Positions 25,768 to 34,765 of a DNA stretch of 58,689 nucleotides are shown one piece after another. Position numbers and translations under genes: made by a program. The stretch spans positions 584 to 59,272 of the forward strand of contig PCTW01000096.1 in the NCBI GenBank assembly GCA_002786715.1, in the 5' to 3' direction. Position 1 is the stretch's first letter, and every line of letters begins with the position of its first letter. The notes beneath the pieces are model-generated. The model made no database searches, was not told the origin of the DNA, and worked only from the letters and a program-made list of their open reading frames with translations. This DNA is from Bdellovibrio sp. CG22_combo_CG10-13_8_21_14_all_39_27 (GTDB lineage Bacteria; Bdellovibrionota; Bacteriovoracia; Bacteriovoracales; Bacteriovoracaceae).

Positions 25768-25771
25768 ATGA
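25745..25771 (+). CDS. Possible leader peptide MSLTGLKL coupled to the giant gene
   Basis: ATG at 25745 with GGAGAGAAG just upstream opens an eight-residue frame whose TGA overlaps the ATG of the giant gene (ATGA). The Shine-Dalgarno is better than that of the large gene. It may be chance or a coupling device; nothing else supports it. Confidence 0.3.
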   Translation: MSLTGLKL

Positions 25772-28700
25772 AAATGCATGAAAATCAAAACAGCATCAAA
25801 GGCAGGATAGGCAAATCGCTTATCACCCACTTGGTATGGTCTTCAATGTTTATGACTCAAATTTCTTATGGGCAAACTAGTCCTAACCTAGATACAAAAA
25901 ATCAACAGATCGAAGAGAAAAATAGTGCCAATTTAGAAAGTAATATTCAAATAGCAAAAGATAATGAAAAGCATGATGAAGATGCTTTAGCGGAAGGAAA
26001 GCCAAACGCCACAAAATGTAGAACAATTCACGATGCCGCCGATGATAACTATAATATGTTGCTTAACTATCAACAGACTTATATGAATCAAAACATTGAA
26101 GGTTTAAATAGCACAATTTCGAATCTCCAAAGCAGTACTAATTCTATGGTACAAGCAGAAGGAGGTCTGAATGACGATCCCGTTTCTTCTATGACTGTTA
26201 CACTTGACCAATACAATCAATACCGCGCAGAATTGCCAGCAGCTGAGCAAAAAAGGAATGTTGCCCAAGCGAATCTTCAAAGTGCACAAAATAGATTGGC
26301 CCAATGTAATGATGATGGTTTTTCATGTTCATCAGGTGAAAGAAGTGCCAGACAAGCAGCAGTTGCAGCAGCACAGATTGAATACAATAAGGCCAATGAT
26401 GAATATCTTAAGATATATAATGGAATTCGCTCTTACCGAAATCAAGCAGTGGCGAATTCGAATCAATCGGTAAACAATGCATATGGGGACACGGCCAATC
26501 AAGAAGCCAACTCACACTCACAATTTGGAGTTACTCTCGATGGGCAGCTTACAGGATCGGGAAATTCTACTTATAATCAATTAACTGCCATGTATAATGC
26601 AACTACTGCAAGCGCTCAACAGCTGGCCTATGCGACAGTTGAAAAAGTTCGTAATCAAGAAATGCAAGCTCAATACAATGCCGACTACAGACTCTATGAA
26701 CTTGCAGTAGATGACTTTCCGCCTGATGATTCTTATAAATACCTTAATAGCGCATCTACTTTTAATAAAAAACGAATGGTACTTTCTTCGATGGAAGTTT
26801 TGGGACAAACAGGTGCAGCAGCAAAAGATCTTGCGTGTGTAAAACACAAAACATCTGAAGGTGACTCAAAAGCTTATTACCTCTTTAAAGCGGCTGCCGC
26901 TACATATGTATCAGCAGAAATCAACGATACTAAGTATCACTCTAGTACAACTGAATGCCGTGCCTATGAAAATTTCACTGAAGATGACAAGGATATGCAA
27001 GTTCGCTCTGTCGAACGAGCCGCTAATATCTATGATGAAATTTATGAACAACTCTGTTTAAAAATTAATCCAGTAAATGCCACTCAAGCAGCAGAATGTA
27101 ACAAATACTTAACAGAGATCTATGGTGACAAGTTTAAAGATGGAACTGGCAACTACATGCGTACTCGTGAAAAGGCCATCGATATCTTAAACCTAGCGCT
27201 TGATGCCGCCTATACAGAATTAAAAGATAAGATGCAAAAAGTTTCAACCGCTCACGCCAATGTAATGAAAGGTGAAGCTTGGATTAAGAAAGATAAGCAA
27301 ACGATTATGACTCTGACTGCTCTTCTTGCAGTTCTCTATGGTGTAAACTCAATTTGCCCTGGATGTTGTGGTTGTGTAAGTCCAAAAATTTCCTATGTTA
27401 TTGCCGCTCTCGATTTTTATACGGCAATCGATTTAGTCAAGGCCATGAAATTTACCGCAGAATGGAAAAAGAAAAGAGATGTTGCTAGACACTATACTCA
27501 CCTCGTCTGTAACCAAGATCAAGGCAGTGCTTCAGAAATTTCAAATCTTTGTAAGACACAAGCTGGCGAAAGCTACGCTAAAAATGAAATTTGTATGCAA
27601 GTCAAATCAGGAGTGATTCCAAAAGTTAAAGACGCATTTAGTGAAGAAGATGATATTCGCGCCTTTGCAGATGAAACGAGAAAGTTAGCTCAAGATGCAG
27701 TTGAAAAGGAAAAAGAGCGAGTAAATTCATTATTGCCACCAGAATTTGTTAAAAAGCAGCAAGAAACGACCTTTAATGTTGATCCTCAATTAGAAAAAAT
27801 TGTTCTAAAAAAAGTTGCTACCTCTGATACTGGCTATCAAGCAAGCCTTTCTGCCTATGATTGGTTAAGAATGAAAAAAGGGGCGCTAAGCTCATTGGCC
27901 TATGATGATGTTCTTCCTCCTCCAGAATTTATTGCAGAAGAACTTGAAAAAGTGGGAATTGAATTAAAGAAAACGGCCATCAAAGGTGCAAGATCGTTTG
28001 CTGAAGTAATGTTCCCTGAAGCCAGAGCGGCCAGTGATATTGTTGAAGATACGACTAATAAAAATAAAACAATTAGCTGTTCAGGCAGTGATCAAACCGG
28101 TGGCAAAACAGACTTAGTTGCTTGTTCAGTTGGGGTGATCAAAGGGTCTACCAGCTTTTCATACTTTCTGGTGCGTAGAAATAGAGGCTGGCAAAACCAA
28201 GCTCTTGACGTGACAAGAAGCTCAGCGCGTGTTCCATCACCTATTAACTATATGTCAACAACTTCAGGTTCGTTACAAACTGAAATCAGCGCTCTTCCAG
28301 TTGAAAACCAAACAGGAATGGTGGTTCCGGAAACACGTATCAATACAATTATGAATCTCATTAAAACCATTCAAGAGCATATGGCCTTATCAATGCTGGC
28401 CATGGATGAGCTCTATCTCCAAAGACAAGAATACATAACGCTTCTCGATCGCATGAAGAGAAAACTCGCTTTAGGAATTCAAGGCGTTGATGACTATCAA
28501 GCGATCACTCCTCAGAAGAGAGCTTTGAGCTGTATGAAGTCAAGCGGTGGAGAATTTCAAATTGATCCTAAATGTTCATGTAAAGCAGATAACTCATGTT
28601 CAACATTCTCATATCCAACTTTCGATGGGCCAGGCGCTGTATCGAGTGACTCACAAATGGCCTTTGATTTAGCTGATGCTTCATTGTCTGGAAATATGGA

Positions 28701-29448
28701 AAAGGCAAATCTCGCAGCAGGAAGTTTATCCAATAATGCAGCAAGAGTGAAGGCCCGTCTTGGAGATACTCTCGATCTCTTTAATAAGAATCGTGCAGAT
28801 GCAGGACTTCCTCCAATTGACGAACTGATCAATCAACAGAGAGATGCTGAGAGACAAATTTCATATGATTCTTATGCCAATCTATCTCCGAGCTTGAGTA
28901 AGTATGAAGAGAAAAAGAGTCAAGGATCATCTGGATTTGCAAGTGCTTCAGGATCATATGCCGATACTCTATTAAAAGGTGCGGCTGCAGATTCTTCAAA
29001 AGATAAAAGTGGCGAGGTCGCCGCCAATCCTAATACTTTAGGAGCTACGGGCGGAATCGTTGATATCAAAGGTAGCGGAAAAGCTTCTGCATCAAGTAAA
29101 CCTGTAGATTCCATGGTTGATTTTGACTTTAAAGCTGATGGTGAAGATACCATTGGAAATGAATTCTCTGGTGACCTAACGGGATATGCGAATGGTGGAA
29201 TAGATCCATTTAGTGGTGGCGCTGGCGGAGGCTACGATACTTCTGACCTAAGAAGTCGCAATGGTGGTTCTGGTTCAGCCGATAGTTTTTTTGCAAACAA
29301 CGGTGGGCGAAATCCAGCATCTGGAGAGAAGCGCAGAAGTCAAATTAATGAAAACCCAAAAGTCTCAATCTTCAAGATCATTTCGAAGAGATATGAGAGA
29401 AGTGCTTATCCTGTCTTATTAAAAAGAAGAGCAGCGGCAATTCCTTAA
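25768..29448 (+). CDS. Large secreted protein, coiled-coil rich, with Cys-rich C-terminal module
   Basis: About 1226 residues starting MKMHENQNSIKGR with a long signal peptide ending near TQISYG; an ATG at 25732 lies too close to the predicted -10. Residues about 50-320 are Gln/Asn/Ala-rich helices with coiled-coil character (AEQKRNVAQANLQSAQNRLA). A hydrophobic pair near 535-580 contains the cluster ICPGCCGCV. A CSCKADNSC motif lies near 960, then a Gly/Ser-rich stretch and a basic terminal helix (IFKIISKRYERS). The hydrophobic pair, CSC motif and terminal helix parallel the giant protein at 10139. An LRR gene follows directly. Envelope location is likely; function unknown. Confidence 0.85.
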   Translation: MKMHENQNSIKGRIGKSLITHLVWSSMFMTQISYGQTSPNLDTKNQQIEEKNSANLESNIQIAKDNEKHDEDALAEGKPNATKCRTIHDAADDNYNMLLNYQQTYMNQNIEGLNSTISNLQSSTNSMVQAEGGLNDDPVSSMTVTLDQYNQYRAELPAAEQKRNVAQANLQSAQNRLAQCNDDGFSCSSGERSARQAAVAAAQIEYNKANDEYLKIYNGIRSYRNQAVANSNQSVNNAYGDTANQEANSHSQFGVTLDGQLTGSGNSTYNQLTAMYNATTASAQQLAYATVEKVRNQEMQAQYNADYRLYELAVDDFPPDDSYKYLNSASTFNKKRMVLSSMEVLGQTGAAAKDLACVKHKTSEGDSKAYYLFKAAAATYVSAEINDTKYHSSTTECRAYENFTEDDKDMQVRSVERAANIYDEIYEQLCLKINPVNATQAAECNKYLTEIYGDKFKDGTGNYMRTREKAIDILNLALDAAYTELKDKMQKVSTAHANVMKGEAWIKKDKQTIMTLTALLAVLYGVNSICPGCCGCVSPKISYVIAALDFYTAIDLVKAMKFTAEWKKKRDVARHYTHLVCNQDQGSASEISNLCKTQAGESYAKNEICMQVKSGVIPKVKDAFSEEDDIRAFADETRKLAQDAVEKEKERVNSLLPPEFVKKQQETTFNVDPQLEKIVLKKVATSDTGYQASLSAYDWLRMKKGALSSLAYDDVLPPPEFIAEELEKVGIELKKTAIKGARSFAEVMFPEARAASDIVEDTTNKNKTISCSGSDQTGGKTDLVACSVGVIKGSTSFSYFLVRRNRGWQNQALDVTRSSARVPSPINYMSTTSGSLQTEISALPVENQTGMVVPETRINTIMNLIKTIQEHMALSMLAMDELYLQRQEYITLLDRMKRKLALGIQGVDDYQAITPQKRALSCMKSSGGEFQIDPKCSCKADNSCSTFSYPTFDGPGAVSSDSQMAFDLADASLSGNMEKANLAAGSLSNNAARVKARLGDTLDLFNKNRADAGLPPIDELINQQRDAERQISYDSYANLSPSLSKYEEKKSQGSSGFASASGSYADTLLKGAAADSSKDKSGEVAANPNTLGATGGIVDIKGSGKASASSKPVDSMVDFDFKADGEDTIGNEFSGDLTGYANGGIDPFSGGAGGGYDTSDLRSRNGGSGSADSFFANNGGRNPASGEKRRSQINENPKVSIFKIISKRYERSAYPVLLKRRAAAIP

Positions 29449-29449
29449 T

Positions 29450-30019
29450 ATGAGACAAGACAAGATTTTCATTAAACTTAGAAAAAACCAAACAGTGTTT
29501 CCAGTTGAACACTTGCACGAAAATTTGCTTTCTCTAGAATTTTCTGGTGAAGGTGTTGAAGAACTTCCTGAGGCCATTGGCCATTGTCACAAACTAGAAA
29601 CTCTGGTCATAACTGCTCTCAATGTAGAATGGCTTCCCAAAAGCATTGCTCAATTACCAGCTTTAAAAATACTTAAAATAAAGGCCAATATTAGCCACCT
29701 CTTCGAGATTCCTCCGGATTGGAGCAATCTGCAAACTCTCCAAATTAATCATAGCTCGTTAAAGAGCATTCCACATTGGATTAAAAACTTCTCTCAACTA
29801 GAGACGTTGAACCTCTCCCATAATAAGCTTATGCAGGCACCACCAGAAATTATCCAACTTCCAAACTTAAGACGATTAAATCTAGAGCATAATCAGATCA
29901 AGACTTTCCCATTTGATCCTCAACAGTTAATTGCTCTCAATCACTTATCACTCGACGACAATCCGATCTCAGATGATGAAAAAGCCCGAATCGAAAGAAC
30001 ATTTGGAATTTGGTTCTAA
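29450..30019 (+). CDS. Leucine-rich repeat protein
   Basis: 189 residues, no signal peptide. It consists of about six leucine-rich repeats of about 23 residues: LEELPEAIG-type motifs read LETLVITALNVEWLPKSIAQL, LQTLQINHSSLKSIPHWI, LETLNLSHNKLMQAPPEI and LRRLNLEHNQIKTFP. LRR arcs bind proteins. The ATG is one base after the stop of the large secreted protein gene, so the two are co-transcribed and likely coupled. A cytoplasmic partner or chaperone role for the secreted protein is conceivable but unproven. Its stop overlaps the convergent hemH-fusion stop by four bases. Confidence 0.9.
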   Translation: MRQDKIFIKLRKNQTVFPVEHLHENLLSLEFSGEGVEELPEAIGHCHKLETLVITALNVEWLPKSIAQLPALKILKIKANISHLFEIPPDWSNLQTLQINHSSLKSIPHWIKNFSQLETLNLSHNKLMQAPPEIIQLPNLRRLNLEHNQIKTFPFDPQQLIALNHLSLDDNPISDDEKARIERTFGIWF

Positions 30020-32442
30020 TTCGCCTCAACTTTTGGCAAGCGAGAAACTAAAAAGATTGGGATAATTAAAAAAGCGGCTCCTAGAAAATAAGGAACGCTT
30101 GAACCATATCTCCAATAAATGAGTGAAGCAACAATGGGACCGATCACTCTGGCCAAAGCACCGAGAGACCTGAAGATCCCAACACTTTTTCCTTGATGCT
30201 GAGCTGGAGTATAAAGAGAAACTAACGACGTCAAAGTAGGAATGGTCATACTTGAACCCACGGCCAAGAAGAACAAACCAACATAGAGCAAAAATAATGA
30301 TTGCGCGTAGGCAATGGCAATCAAACCAGGAATGACAAACACGAGTCCCTGAAGTGCCATTCTCTTCTCTCCTATTTGATGGGCCTTCCTTCTTACATAG
30401 CCACCTTGGACGAGAGTTAGAACAACTCCAATGAAAATGAACATATAAGCATTCTTCATTGGCGTGAAGGCCAGTCTTTCTGCGGCCAAGAATGTAAGAG
30501 TGAACTCCATTCCTGAAAAAGCTGCAAGAAAAAAGAAATAACCAAAGTTAGTGAGATTAACCCCTTTAAAAGGAAGAGGCTTGAAAAGTTTAATCGGGTT
30601 GATAGAGCGGTCACTTTCACTTTGTCCTCTCTTCTCTGCTGGCAAGGTTTCTTTGAAACGAGAGTATAAATTGACTAAGTTAAAGAGTGAAAGAAGTCCG
30701 GCCACGAGAGCAGGTACTGAAAAAGGGTTCACACCATAAGAGACTAAGGCTGGGTAAATCTCATTTAACTTAATTAACGAAAAGAGACCTCCCATGGCCG
30801 GACCTATAATAAAACCCAAAGCAAAAGCAATACCAATAGTGGCCATACCTTTAGAACGATTACTTTTGTCGGTAACATCAGCAACAACAGCAGTGGCGGT
30901 ACTTATGTTTCCACCCATAATCCCACCAATAATTCTTCCTAATATCAAAATGGTAAATGATCCCGCAAAAAACCAAAAGCCATAGCTTAGCATTAGACCA
31001 AATACGGAAATAAGAAGTACTGGTCTTCTCCCTATTCGGTCTGAAATTGTTCCCCAAATAGGAGCAGCAACAAATTGTAAAAATGAATAAAGAGCACCGA
31101 GTGCTCCACCAAACAACACTAATGAATTAAAATTGGTTTCACCTGCAGAAGTCCAAGTTTGAATAGAGTCAAAAATAAGTCTCAAGAAAAAATTGTCTCG
31201 ATCTGTTTTTAAATAATAATCCGCTAAAGCTGGAAACAAAGGAAAAATGATCGAAAAGCCAACGAGATCCAAGAAGAGCGTGAGAAAAACAATTTTAAGA
31301 GAGGATTTAGCATTATCAGAAAGGGGCGGGCTTTTTAATTCAACGGCTGGCATATGCTTATAGTCCTCTTTTGAAAGTGTATGAAAATTGTCTATATTAG
31401 TTTGCTTATGACTGAGTTCATGATCATCGATAAAGCGAGCAAAATCTTGGCACCATTGATCATCATCGTTGAGACAAGGAATAAGAAGAACTTCTCCTCC
31501 CAATTCTTTTAACTCATGCCCAAGTTCATTTCCAATTTCATCAGTCGTTTCTAAGCAGTCAGCAACGAAACTTGGACAATAAAAGGCCAATCGCTTATGC
31601 CCTTCTTCAACCCAAGCCACCGCACTAGCATCAGTATAAGGAGTCAACCACTCTTCACTGCCGAAACGAGATTGGAAGGTCATTTCAATTTTGTCACTTT
31701 CAATTTCTGTAATAAATTTTTTCAACAACCAAAAAGTTTCGAAGCAATGCTGATAATAAGGATCAAATTTATGAGTAACTCTCCTCTTTGGAATGCCGTG
31801 AAAAGAAATGACGAGTTTATCAGCCGCCCTACCCTCATTTTTCCACTGAGAAAGATTTTGATCAATAAGTCGTACTGAATTATCTATAAAACATTTTGCC
31901 ATGTGAAAATCGGTCATAAATTCAAATGGAGGAATTAAAACTTTTCCGGAGAGAACTTTAGCGAAGGCATCCATTCCGCTGGCCACGGTGCTCTCTGAAT
32001 ATTGCGGAAACATGGCAATGGCCAGAACTTTAGTAGCAGGCCGAGACTCTCCTTTTAAAACTTGTTGCTCCCAACAGCTCCAAACATCTTCAATTCGCGG
32101 AGAACTTAACAGATAAGCTTCTTCAACTTCAATTTGTTCAGGATGAGGTAGGGCCTTTCTCACTTTATTCGTAAATGAATGAGTATTGCTAATGAGAGGA
32201 AATTGCTTGCCATCCCATAGTCTTGCATAAGCTTTTGCTGATTTTTTAGGACGAAAAGGCAAAACAAAGAGATTGAGAATAATTTTCCAAACCCAAGGCG
32301 TGAAATCGACAACTCGCGGATCTCCCAAGAATTCCTTGAGATAATGTCTCACATCTTTGACTGAAGGCGACTTTGGTGAACCGAGTTGGACAAAGACGAC
32401 TTTTGTTTTATGTTGACCGAGTGCTTTCAAAGGGCCTCTCAA
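30016..32442 (-). CDS. hemH: Ferrochelatase fused to an MFS (TetA-like) transporter
   Basis: One uninterrupted 808-residue frame with two complete modules. Residues about 14-345 are ferrochelatase, which inserts iron into protoporphyrin IX: MFPQYSEST, the active-site His in SFHGIP (213-218), FQSRFGSEEWLTPYT with the catalytic Glu, and CPSFVADCLET. After a ~35-residue linker, residues about 380-808 form a twelve-helix MFS carrier of the drug/TetA type with motif A as GTISDRIGRRPVLL (464-477). The start codon is a TTG at 32442 or, with GAGAGG nearby, at 32430. Such a fusion could couple heme synthesis with movement of heme, a porphyrin or a metal. That link is inference; domain identities are secure. 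Confidence 0.93.
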   Translation of the reverse strand: MRGPLKALGQHKTKVVFVQLGSPKSPSVKDVRHYLKEFLGDPRVVDFTPWVWKIILNLFVLPFRPKKSAKAYARLWDGKQFPLISNTHSFTNKVRKALPHPEQIEVEEAYLLSSPRIEDVWSCWEQQVLKGESRPATKVLAIAMFPQYSESTVASGMDAFAKVLSGKVLIPPFEFMTDFHMAKCFIDNSVRLIDQNLSQWKNEGRAADKLVISFHGIPKRRVTHKFDPYYQHCFETFWLLKKFITEIESDKIEMTFQSRFGSEEWLTPYTDASAVAWVEEGHKRLAFYCPSFVADCLETTDEIGNELGHELKELGGEVLLIPCLNDDDQWCQDFARFIDDHELSHKQTNIDNFHTLSKEDYKHMPAVELKSPPLSDNAKSSLKIVFLTLFLDLVGFSIIFPLFPALADYYLKTDRDNFFLRLIFDSIQTWTSAGETNFNSLVLFGGALGALYSFLQFVAAPIWGTISDRIGRRPVLLISVFGLMLSYGFWFFAGSFTILILGRIIGGIMGGNISTATAVVADVTDKSNRSKGMATIGIAFALGFIIGPAMGGLFSLIKLNEIYPALVSYGVNPFSVPALVAGLLSLFNLVNLYSRFKETLPAEKRGQSESDRSINPIKLFKPLPFKGVNLTNFGYFFFLAAFSGMEFTLTFLAAERLAFTPMKNAYMFIFIGVVLTLVQGGYVRRKAHQIGEKRMALQGLVFVIPGLIAIAYAQSLFLLYVGLFFLAVGSSMTIPTLTSLVSLYTPAQHQGKSVGIFRSLGALARVIGPIVASLIYWRYGSSVPYFLGAAFLIIPIFLVSRLPKVEAN

Positions 32443-32528
32443 ATGATATTCAATGAGTTAAAGTATCTAAAAGTTAGCATAATGAGACATATCTGTCCTA
32501 TTTTTAGGCCAGATTTAACGAGGACAAA

Positions 32529-33044
32529 ATGAAGAGCAAAAGCCATGCACGTGACCCAAAAACTCTCAAAAAAATGAAATTGGGTGAAAAAAATACTGTT
32601 TACAAGGACACTTATGCACCCGAAGTCCTTGAAAGCTTCGCTAACAAGAATCCTCAATCTGAAGCTTGGACGACTTTTATCTGCACTGAGTTTACTAGCC
32701 TTTGCCCAAAGACCGGGCAACCTGATTTCGCTAAAATTTTCGTCAATTATATCGCAGACAAGAAGATGGTTGAGTCGAAATCCATGAAGCTCTACTTGTT
32801 CAGCTTCCGCAATCATGGCGATTTCCACGAAGATTGTATTCAAACCATTTGTGATGATTTGGTGAAGCTCTTGAAACCTAAGTATCTAGAAGTACTAGGT
32901 GAATTTACACCGCGAGGCGGAATCAGTATCTATCCTTATTCTAGTTATGCTAATAGCGACAAGCGTTTCCAAGAACTCAAAAAGTCACGTATAATGAATT
33001 ACGCTCCAGGCAAGTACAGTATGCCTTTGGAGAGAATCTACTAA
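32529..33044 (+). CDS. queF: NADPH-dependent 7-cyano-7-deazaguanine (preQ0) reductase
   Basis: 171 residues, the short (YkvM-type) QueF. It reduces preQ0 to preQ1 in queuosine synthesis. The catalytic Cys lies in EFTSLCPKTGQPDF, and the substrate region ESKSMKLYLFSFRNHGDFHED is near perfect; FTPRGGISIYPY follows. GAGGAC precedes the ATG by three bases. Together with tRNA-dihydrouridine synthase elsewhere in the window it belongs to tRNA modification. It diverges from the ferrochelatase fusion and is followed by tatA after 15 bp. An antisense frame covering its first half is not a gene. Confidence 0.96.
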   Translation: MKSKSHARDPKTLKKMKLGEKNTVYKDTYAPEVLESFANKNPQSEAWTTFICTEFTSLCPKTGQPDFAKIFVNYIADKKMVESKSMKLYLFSFRNHGDFHEDCIQTICDDLVKLLKPKYLEVLGEFTPRGGISIYPYSSYANSDKRFQELKKSRIMNYAPGKYSMPLERIY

Positions 33045-33059
33045 GGGCCGGAGAATACT

Positions 33060-33230
33060 ATGTTTGGTTTAGGAATGGGCGAAGGCCTAATTATATTAGC
33101 GATTGTCATTTTACTTTTTGGGGGATCAAAGCTCCCTCAACTTGGTTCTGCCCTCGGAAAAGCCTTAACGAATTTCAAGCAAGGAATGAAAGAAGGCGAC
33201 GATACTAAAAAAATCGACGACAAAAAATAA
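33060..33230 (+). CDS. tatA: Sec-independent translocase subunit TatA
   Basis: A 56-residue frame read directly from the sequence: MFGLGMGEGLIILAIVILLF, then GGSKLPQLGSALGKALTNFK and a charged tail ending in DDKK. This is the TatA plan: a short N-terminal transmembrane helix, an FG hinge, an amphipathic helix (KLPxLGxALGxAxxxFK) and an acidic/basic tail. TatA forms the pore that exports folded proteins across the inner membrane. GGAG stands about six bases upstream. It follows queF by 15 bp and ends directly against the convergent SIS gene. Confidence 0.93.
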   Translation: MFGLGMGEGLIILAIVILLFGGSKLPQLGSALGKALTNFKQGMKEGDDTKKIDDKK

Positions 33231-34757
33231 TTAGAATTGTTTTAAAACTTCTAAAACGATTGGCCTGTCTGGGCCGATTTGACTTTTAACTTCATAAATT
33301 TTCATAACCACTTCATCGTAACTGATATCTTCTCTTCCCTTCTCTTTCAACAGCAAAAGAATATATCGAGTCGCTCGATCAATCAGTTTATTATTTGAAG
33401 CCTTAACATAAGTCATAATATTACTTTGGTAACGTTGCAGTCTTCCCATCACTAGTGTTGAGTGAGCATTCAAAATCATTTTAAGCACGAGATGCCTCTG
33501 CCATAACTGGAGCTTTGTCATATCACAAACAGCTTTGCCTCGCCCCAACCTCATCGCGAGTTGTTGATGTGTCATTTCAATCACAGCTAAGTGCTGAGTG
33601 AAACCTAATTTTTTCTCTCGAAAATCGCGCAAAGAATGTGAAAAATCGAATCCGTAAAGTCTTTTTGCTCCAGCAATTCCTTCGAGCTCAGGCCATTCAA
33701 GTGTACGAGGTGTTCTCAGTAATAACTTCTCCCATGCCATCTCAGCTGTCGTCGAATCTTCGTCATAGAGATAACACCAAGACCATTTTTGAATTTGATC
33801 CTGACGATTTTCAAAAGCTGCTAGAGAAAATGTAGGAGCTCTTTCTGTAGTATCTGTCATAACGGCGATGGCCAATGAAGGCTCTACTTTGTAAAGGACA
33901 GATTCTCCCTTGTGATAAATGTCGCTCTCAATTTCAATCAACTCGCAAAAATCATCATTAGTTAATGAAGGCAAAATATCAATCAATTGCTGAACTTGAG
34001 ATTCCCACTGAGTGGATTGTTTTGAAGAAAAAAGGGCCAGTGAACAGGCCAACATCTGAATGGTCGTCGCCTGTAATCGCGTACTGCCCGACAGGGCCAT
34101 CGGCCCAATATCAAGATTGATTTTATGAATGCGATCATCTTCTAGTACTAACTTTGAACGTTCGGCAACTTTGATTAAAACCGCATCGGGATTGCAGTAC
34201 ATAAAAAAGGGTTTTCGCTTGGAGTGTTCAACTGCGTATTGAGCCGCACCGATAACGAAAGGAGTTTCTCCCCCTTCTGTCACGGCAATCACTAAATCAT
34301 TTCCCGCAAAGTTCAAATCTTGTAATTGCCGATGGGCGTATTCTGGATAATCTTCAAATTTTTCAATCGAATGAATGAGAGCAAGATCTCCACCTGACAT
34401 CATTCCGAACACTCTCTCATGACCTTCAATTTGAAGAGCATGGGCCAAAAACTCAATAGAGAGGGCCAATCTTCCGGTTGCTCCGCAACCCACAAAAAAA
34501 ACTTTATCTCCATCTCGAAGCGTATCATTGATAGTTGTTGCCAAAGGTAACAATATTTCTTTTTTTGCCATAAAGGCATTCAAGGCTTTTCGATCCACTT
34601 GATGAAATGTCTCGAGGGCAAGTTTTAAATCCGTTTGAGAAATTTGCGCAAGACCAATAGTATCGGGGTTTTGCTTTTCAGTTGAGAGATCACCTAATTT
34701 AAATTGATCTTTAATCGTAAGAAATTTTTGTGCTTCGATAAACCATGAATTTTGCAT
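33231..34757 (-). CDS. Double SIS-domain protein, MurQ/glucokinase-regulatory-protein family
   Basis: 508 residues, far longer than bacterial MurQ (about 300). The first half carries MurNAc-6-phosphate etherase/GKRP signatures: VFFVGCGATGRLALS, MMSGGDLALI, VTEGGETPFVIGA and GPMALSGSTRLQATT. The second half begins with DTTERAPTFSLAAFE and contains a second SIS-like region, the layout of eukaryotic glucokinase regulatory protein. The product may cleave or sense MurNAc-6-phosphate or another sugar phosphate in the cytoplasm. In a predator, recycling of prey peptidoglycan would be one use (inference). The upstream receiver gene lies 8 bp away and is probably co-transcribed. Confidence 0.8.
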   Translation of the reverse strand: MQNSWFIEAQKFLTIKDQFKLGDLSTEKQNPDTIGLAQISQTDLKLALETFHQVDRKALNAFMAKKEILLPLATTINDTLRDGDKVFFVGCGATGRLALSIEFLAHALQIEGHERVFGMMSGGDLALIHSIEKFEDYPEYAHRQLQDLNFAGNDLVIAVTEGGETPFVIGAAQYAVEHSKRKPFFMYCNPDAVLIKVAERSKLVLEDDRIHKINLDIGPMALSGSTRLQATTIQMLACSLALFSSKQSTQWESQVQQLIDILPSLTNDDFCELIEIESDIYHKGESVLYKVEPSLAIAVMTDTTERAPTFSLAAFENRQDQIQKWSWCYLYDEDSTTAEMAWEKLLLRTPRTLEWPELEGIAGAKRLYGFDFSHSLRDFREKKLGFTQHLAVIEMTHQQLAMRLGRGKAVCDMTKLQLWQRHLVLKMILNAHSTLVMGRLQRYQSNIMTYVKASNNKLIDRATRYILLLLKEKGREDISYDEVVMKIYEVKSQIGPDRPIVLEVLKQF

Positions 34758-34765
34758 ATTGCTAT

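Noticed and set aside
32443-32528. preQ1 riboswitch upstream of queF
   Set aside because: The 86-bp divergent gap lacks the characteristic preQ1 stem and A-rich tail.
32439-32843. A 134-residue frame antisense to queF
   Set aside because: It overlaps a certain gene, has no family features and no ribosome site; it is the complement of conserved QueF codons.
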